Positions 11,835 through 14,862 of a stretch of 14,862 nt of DNA are shown here, piece after piece (the stretch's first letter is position 1; each line of letters starts with the position of its first letter). This DNA comes from Candidatus Saccharimonadota bacterium (GTDB lineage: Bacteria > Patescibacteriota > Saccharimonadia > Saccharimonadales > Saccharimonadaceae). Both the position numbers and the translations under genes were made by a program. Under the pieces are notes generated by a model. It was given only the letters and a program-made list of their open reading frames with translations. It did no database searches and had not been told where the DNA came from. Location of the stretch: positions 1-14,862 of the forward strand of contig JAGCSL010000011.1 of assembly GCA_017964115.1 (NCBI GenBank). The letters run 5' to 3'.

Positions 11835-11863
11835 TTGACTTTTTGTGCTTTTTGTGGTATAAT
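11835..11863 (+). promoter_or_regulatory. Promoter of the lipoprotein gene
   Basis: TTGACT at 11835-11840, 17-nt spacer, TATAAT at 11858-11863. Leader about 13 nt carrying GAGGAGGTG. Confidence 0.9.
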
Positions 11864-11882
11864 TAGGCTGAGGAGGTGCCAC

Positions 11883-12182
11883 ATGAAACTGCGCACAATC
11901 ATAGTTCTTTTGATCCTCACCCTGCTCTGTGGTTGCTACGATGCCAAGAGCGGGCTTTCAACGAATTATCCGGCTAGCACGCCTATAAACGTTGACTTTA
12001 TTGATATACAGATCGATTCTGTACCCGAACCAAAAGACCCGTGCTTCTGGGGGTGCCCTCCATATCGCCCTCATGGTAATCCTGACGATTTTGGTGGTGG
12101 GACTTTATCCGAAGAAGATTCGGATTTCGATATCGTTCCTGAGGAATACATTCCGCCCGAGCCGCCGTCCGCGTCGCAATAG
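11883..12182 (+). CDS. Small secreted lipoprotein
   Basis: A 99-residue protein. MKLRTIIVLLILTLLCGC is a lipoprotein signal peptide: basic start, hydrophobic core, and lipobox LCGC, with Cys18 as the lipidated residue. The mature part is about 80 residues, low in order, rich in Pro, Asp and Glu, with a CFWGCPP motif (Cys55 and Cys59 in the precursor, possibly a disulfide) and a proline-rich end (EEYIPPEPPSASQ). It is probably exposed on the outer face of the membrane; function unknown. ATG 11883 follows GAGGAGGTG by 5 nt. An earlier in-frame ATG lies inside the promoter and is not used. Own promoter and terminator. Confidence 0.83.
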   Translation: MKLRTIIVLLILTLLCGCYDAKSGLSTNYPASTPINVDFIDIQIDSVPEPKDPCFWGCPPYRPHGNPDDFGGGTLSEEDSDFDIVPEEYIPPEPPSASQ

Positions 12183-12190
12183 CGACGCAC

Positions 12191-12212
12191 CCGTCCGCAT
12201 GGGCGGTTTTTT
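12191..12212 (+). terminator. Terminator of the lipoprotein gene
   Basis: CCGTCC pairs with GGGCGG (one G-U pair), 4-nt loop, then TTTTTT. It begins 9 nt after the stop. Confidence 0.87.
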
Positions 12213-12235
12213 GTTTGGTTTTTAGGTCTAGATTA

Positions 12236-12244
12236 TGTTAGAAT
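12236..12244 (+). promoter_or_regulatory. Candidate extended -10 for the phosphorylase gene
   Basis: TGT-TAGAAT at 12236-12244, about 36 nt before GTG 12280. An alternative TACTAT at 12260-12265 is also possible. No -35 consensus. Confidence 0.4.
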
Positions 12245-12279
12245 AATAAAAAGCATTAGTACTATATAGGAAAAATAGG

Positions 12280-14028
12280 GTGGAAGAACAAAAAACAAAC
12301 CACGTTTCATATCATCCGCTTGACTCCGTCGAGGAAGTGGAAGAGTTTTATCAGTCGATTAAGCGCGAAAGATTGACACATAAACTTTCCGCGAGTCGCC
12401 CTTATTGCTATTGGACAATTGAGACTTACGATAAGGCAAATGGTATCCGCGGTGGTGGCGGCCTTGGCGTCCTGGCGGCCGATATGCGTCGCGTGGCCGA
12501 ACAAATTTCCGTACCTTTCGTGTTAGTAACTCCGTTTTATCCGTGGGAATCTCATCAAAAGATGCAGAACATGGAGCAGATTGACTATCACGAAGAGCGC
12601 CATTACCGCGACTACGGTTTTAATTATGTTGACAAGGTTCAAATTAAAACCGCCACTGGCGGCGTCGAGCTAGATGTTATCGAGAAACAGTTGGGTTCTA
12701 CACGTTTCCTTTGTATTACTGAGCCAAACTTTGGTGAACTATATTCCGGTGAATCAGGCTCAGATCATCGTCTTTATCAGGAAGTATCCCTAGGTTTCGG
12801 CGGTTATCAGGCCCTCAAGATGGTCGGTTTGCGTCCTGCCGTAATTCAGCTCAACGAAGTAGCCACCTTCTTTGCGGCAGTAGCGCGTCTCGACGAACTC
12901 GTCAGTTCTGGTATGGATTTTTATGAAGCAGTCGTTTATACCCGTAAACATACTTTATATACCAACCACACGCTAGTTCAGGCCGCCGAGGCAACATTCC
13001 GCTACTCTCAGTTTGAACAATATGTATTTCCGAATATTAAGTCTGTTGCCGTCAAACGCTGGCTATCAGATAAATTCACTAACGGCTCGATTCGCCTCTC
13101 GACGCCAACTGTTGAGATCGCTGAGTTGCGTAGCGGTGTTTCCAAATTACACGCTCGTGTCGCAAACTACCGCGACATCAACGGCGCGAAGATTAAGTTC
13201 AAGAGCGTAACCAACGGTATTCACATGCGCACTTGGGTGCTCCCAGAAATAATGGAATATTACCACCAGAATGGCATTTTGGATCGCTTCGATTTGCCAA
13301 CTTCACGCGGTTTTGAAGATGCTGTAAATAAAATCAGCGCCGAGGATATTCGTAAGCTGAAACAAATCGGTCGCCAACGCCTAAACGACATCCTGCATCG
13401 TCGTACGGATCAATATGGTAGCCCAATTCATATTCCCGAAGATGCATTCTTGTTCGATTTTAAGCGTCGTTTTGTTGATTACAAACGCCCGACTTTGCCG
13501 TTTAACGATCCAGACCGCTTAGCAAAAATTCTTCAAGATAATAATGCTCACTATATCTTAGCTGGCCGCGTTCATATGGGCGACGCTAACATGTTTGGCA
13601 AGTTAATGAATACTTTGCATCTGATTGATAGTCATCCAGTATTGCGCGAACGCGTGCATTACCTACCAGATTACGACGAGGAGCTCGGCCTAGGCTTATC
13701 GCTTGGCGCCAATAGCTCGATAAATACACCGATCGTCGGCCTTGAGGCTTGCGGTACAAGCTGGATGAAGGATATCGCTAACATGGGCCTCTTAATATCG
13801 ACGCACGATGGTGGCGTAGCAGACATGCCTTCCGATAATTATCTAACCGTTGACGGCAAAACCGAAGAGCAAGAAACTGAGAATCTTTACAAACAGATGG
13901 AAGTTGCCGCTAAGACTTGGCGCTACGACGAAGAACTAGAATTATGGATTCGCAAAGAATTATTAGCTTACCTAGATATTTGCTCTGGTACTCGTATGAT
14001 GCGCGATTATCTGAATTATCTCTTTTAG
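12280..14028 (+). CDS. glgP: Alpha-glucan (glycogen/starch-type) phosphorylase, GT35
   Basis: A 582-residue GT35 phosphorylase, which releases glucose-1-phosphate from alpha-1,4-glucans with phosphate and PLP. Motifs in order: GGGGLGVLAAD at 58-68; YTNHTLVQA near 228-234; VTNGIHMRTW at 310-319; RRFVDYKR at 396-403, matching the phosphate-binding YKR region; PDYDEEL near 461; and EACGTSWMKD at 489-498, with Lys497 as the PLP Schiff-base lysine, followed by STHDGG. It is much shorter than classical enzymes (about 750-850 residues), losing N-terminal and peripheral parts that include allosteric sites, but the catalytic set looks complete. The start is GTG 12280 with AGGA about 9 nt upstream; other starts inside the first 30 codons cannot be excluded. 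The role is glucan use or storage turnover in the cytoplasm, feeding glycolysis without spending ATP. No terminator hairpin follows. Confidence 0.93.
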   Translation: MEEQKTNHVSYHPLDSVEEVEEFYQSIKRERLTHKLSASRPYCYWTIETYDKANGIRGGGGLGVLAADMRRVAEQISVPFVLVTPFYPWESHQKMQNMEQIDYHEERHYRDYGFNYVDKVQIKTATGGVELDVIEKQLGSTRFLCITEPNFGELYSGESGSDHRLYQEVSLGFGGYQALKMVGLRPAVIQLNEVATFFAAVARLDELVSSGMDFYEAVVYTRKHTLYTNHTLVQAAEATFRYSQFEQYVFPNIKSVAVKRWLSDKFTNGSIRLSTPTVEIAELRSGVSKLHARVANYRDINGAKIKFKSVTNGIHMRTWVLPEIMEYYHQNGILDRFDLPTSRGFEDAVNKISAEDIRKLKQIGRQRLNDILHRRTDQYGSPIHIPEDAFLFDFKRRFVDYKRPTLPFNDPDRLAKILQDNNAHYILAGRVHMGDANMFGKLMNTLHLIDSHPVLRERVHYLPDYDEELGLGLSLGANSSINTPIVGLEACGTSWMKDIANMGLLISTHDGGVADMPSDNYLTVDGKTEEQETENLYKQMEVAAKTWRYDEELELWIRKELLAYLDICSGTRMMRDYLNYLF

Positions 14029-14055
14029 AACAACACTCTTGCCATAAGCTCTTAC

Positions 14056-14084
14056 TTGACTTTTTGTACTATATATGCTAAAAT
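14056..14084 (+). promoter_or_regulatory. Promoter of the 14118 gene
   Basis: TTGACT at 14056-14061, 17-nt spacer, TAAAAT at 14079-14084, preceded by TATGC (extended -10). It combines both promoter styles of the window. Confidence 0.9.
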
Positions 14085-14117
14085 ATCTCCATTCGACCCG
14101 GCGAGGAGGTGATTTTG

Positions 14118-14720
14118 ATGGGCGAATGGTCTTTAACTGAAAACATGGAACTGAAAATGGAACTGGAAATTGCGATGGCAAAGTACCGCTACGCCCGAGT
14201 ATTCCTCGAATATCTCGAAGCGGCAAAAGGCCTATTAGCGCTGCGAGGCGATCTGTCCGCCGTAGAGTCGGCCAGAAAACTTGCTAGCGAAGGTCGCGAT
14301 GTGCATCGCGATTACGCCGAGGACTCGGTAGCGATGGAAAGGGTGCTGAATACGCGCCGCACTATTGAAAATCCCTTCGAGGGGCTGGAATACGCGGTGG
14401 GGCGTTTTGACATTGATCTGGATATCGCCGAGACCAAAGAGGCTCACTACTGGAGAGCGCTAGTTGACGCCGTGAACTCCGTGCCCAACAATGAAGCCTG
14501 GAAAGCTGGGCCTTGGTACGAAGGTAGCATGAGCAGCCAACACGATCTGTTGACTGCCGACGAACACGCGGTCGACCGCATCTCCCACTATCAGAGAGAG
14601 CTGGAGAGCACGCTGTTTCAGCATACGCCTTCCCCTGACTCTCTCGAGGTAGATTTCAGGCTTTCCTTCGGGAAGTTGGTCGAAGTCGTTCCGTTCCATC
14701 CGTCAGCGTTCTCAACTTAA
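14118..14720 (+). CDS. Unidentified 200-residue helical cytosolic protein
   Basis: Not recognised. The first 75 residues look all-helical and charged (LTENMELKMELEIAMAKYRYARVFLEYLEAAK), and 140-165 is another amphipathic helix (HAVDRISHYQRELES). No signal peptide, membrane helix or cysteine, and no catalytic motif stands out. Start ATG 14118 lies 5 nt after GAGGAGGTGA, an almost complete anti-Shine-Dalgarno match. An in-frame GTG at 14109 overlaps that site and is rejected. A near-ideal promoter, strong ribosome site and hairpin terminator suggest high expression as a single-gene unit. Possible roles (structural, protein-binding) are guesses. Confidence 0.8.
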   Translation: MGEWSLTENMELKMELEIAMAKYRYARVFLEYLEAAKGLLALRGDLSAVESARKLASEGRDVHRDYAEDSVAMERVLNTRRTIENPFEGLEYAVGRFDIDLDIAETKEAHYWRALVDAVNSVPNNEAWKAGPWYEGSMSSQHDLLTADEHAVDRISHYQRELESTLFQHTPSPDSLEVDFRLSFGKLVEVVPFHPSAFST

Positions 14721-14749
14721 AAAATGGACAGGGTTCACCTGGCCATTTT
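14721..14749 (+). terminator. Terminator of the 14118 gene, probably bidirectional
   Basis: AAAATGG-A-CAGG pairs with CCTG-G-CCATTTT around GTTCA (one mismatch). A and T runs on both sides allow use from either strand. It starts right after the stop. Confidence 0.85.
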
Positions 14750-14762
14750 CCTTTACCCGTTG

Positions 14763-14861
14763 TTACTTCAGAACGCTTAAATATCGGAACGAATCACGAA
14801 ATATACTCTGGATACCCCTTACTGTTGCATGTTCTGTCTTAAGGTCATTGTGTAGCCTCAA
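14763..14861 (-). CDS. Possible C-terminus of a minus-strand gene, partial
   Basis: From the right edge, one minus frame stays open for 32 codons and ends with TAA at 14765-14763, 14 nt short of the bidirectional terminator. It reads LRLHNDLKTEHATVRGIQSI then FRDSFRYLSVLK. The placement relative to the terminator fits a convergent gene end, but an open frame this short has a fair chance of being random. No family can be assigned. Confidence 0.33.
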   Translation of the reverse strand: MRLHNDLKTEHATVRGIQSIFRDSFRYLSVLK

Positions 14862-14862
14862 C

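Noticed and set aside
14109..14117. GTG start at 14109 for the last orphan gene
   Set aside because: It lies within the ribosome site AGGAGGTGA that serves ATG 14118.
1..14862. UGA read as glycine (genetic code 25)
   Set aside because: TGA ends the flotillin and acyltransferase genes at natural positions, each followed by a terminator or by the ribosome site of the next gene.
1..14862. CRISPR array, insertion sequence, prophage, toxin-antitoxin pair or attachment site at tRNA-Gln
   Set aside because: No spaced repeats, transposase or integrase motifs, or duplicated tRNA end were seen. The only direct repeats are inside the flotillin coiled coil.

Overview
The window looks like chromosomal DNA from a Candidate Phyla Radiation bacterium, most likely Candidatus Saccharibacteria (TM7). 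This is an inference from the gene mix: Gram-positive-type cell-wall and lipoprotein genes, many short orphan genes, short promoters placed almost on top of start codons, and a GT35 phosphorylase of reduced length. No 16S rRNA is present to prove it. TGA acts as an ordinary stop codon (for example at 1353 and 11575), so the UGA-as-glycine code of Gracilibacteria/Absconditabacteria is not in use.

Layout. 1-1234 (minus): a PEGA-like anchored protein overlapping the start of a secreted glucosaminidase-like protein that runs off the left edge. 1353-3053 (minus): a flotillin with its own promoter, a leader of about 105 nt and a terminator. 3264-4159 (minus): rpsL-rpsG, a two-gene remnant of the str operon without fusA or tuf. 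4306-6378 (minus): an unidentified His-rich protein, a stand-alone RelA/SpoT-type HD hydrolase, and a GrpB-family domain fused to two membrane helices. 6417-7019 (plus): an orphan gene whose end overlaps the convergent ABC-F gene (7011-8654, minus). 8797-9105 (minus): a small two-helix membrane protein. 9254-9586 (plus): an orphan. 9707-9781 (minus): tRNA-Gln(CUG). 9862-10461 (minus): an orphan. 10591-11781 (plus): a PlsC-like acyltransferase followed by a 56-residue membrane protein. 11883-12182 (plus): a small lipoprotein. 12280-14028 (plus): alpha-glucan phosphorylase. 14118-14720 (plus): an orphan. The last 100 bases may hold the end of a minus-strand gene.

How it fits together. Much of the window concerns the envelope and resource use: peptidoglycan cleavage, lipid acylation, membrane scaffolding, lipoprotein display and glucan mobilisation. 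Alongside these are translation genes (S12, S7, ABC-F, tRNA-Gln) and a likely alarmone hydrolase. Most genes are monocistronic, each with its own promoter and hairpin terminator.

Two promoter styles are visible. One has a -35 TTGAC(A/T) box, a 17-nt spacer, a -10 box, then a leader with a strong Shine-Dalgarno. The other has a -10 box (often extended TGnTAnnnT) ending only 6-9 nt before an ATG with no usable Shine-Dalgarno, which implies leaderless mRNAs. I see no CRISPR array, transposon, prophage or obvious defence system. The most interesting points are the leaderless promoter class, the S12 K88-to-P substitution at a streptomycin-resistance site, the GrpB-membrane fusion, the solo HD hydrolase, and a set of orphan genes with strong expression signals.
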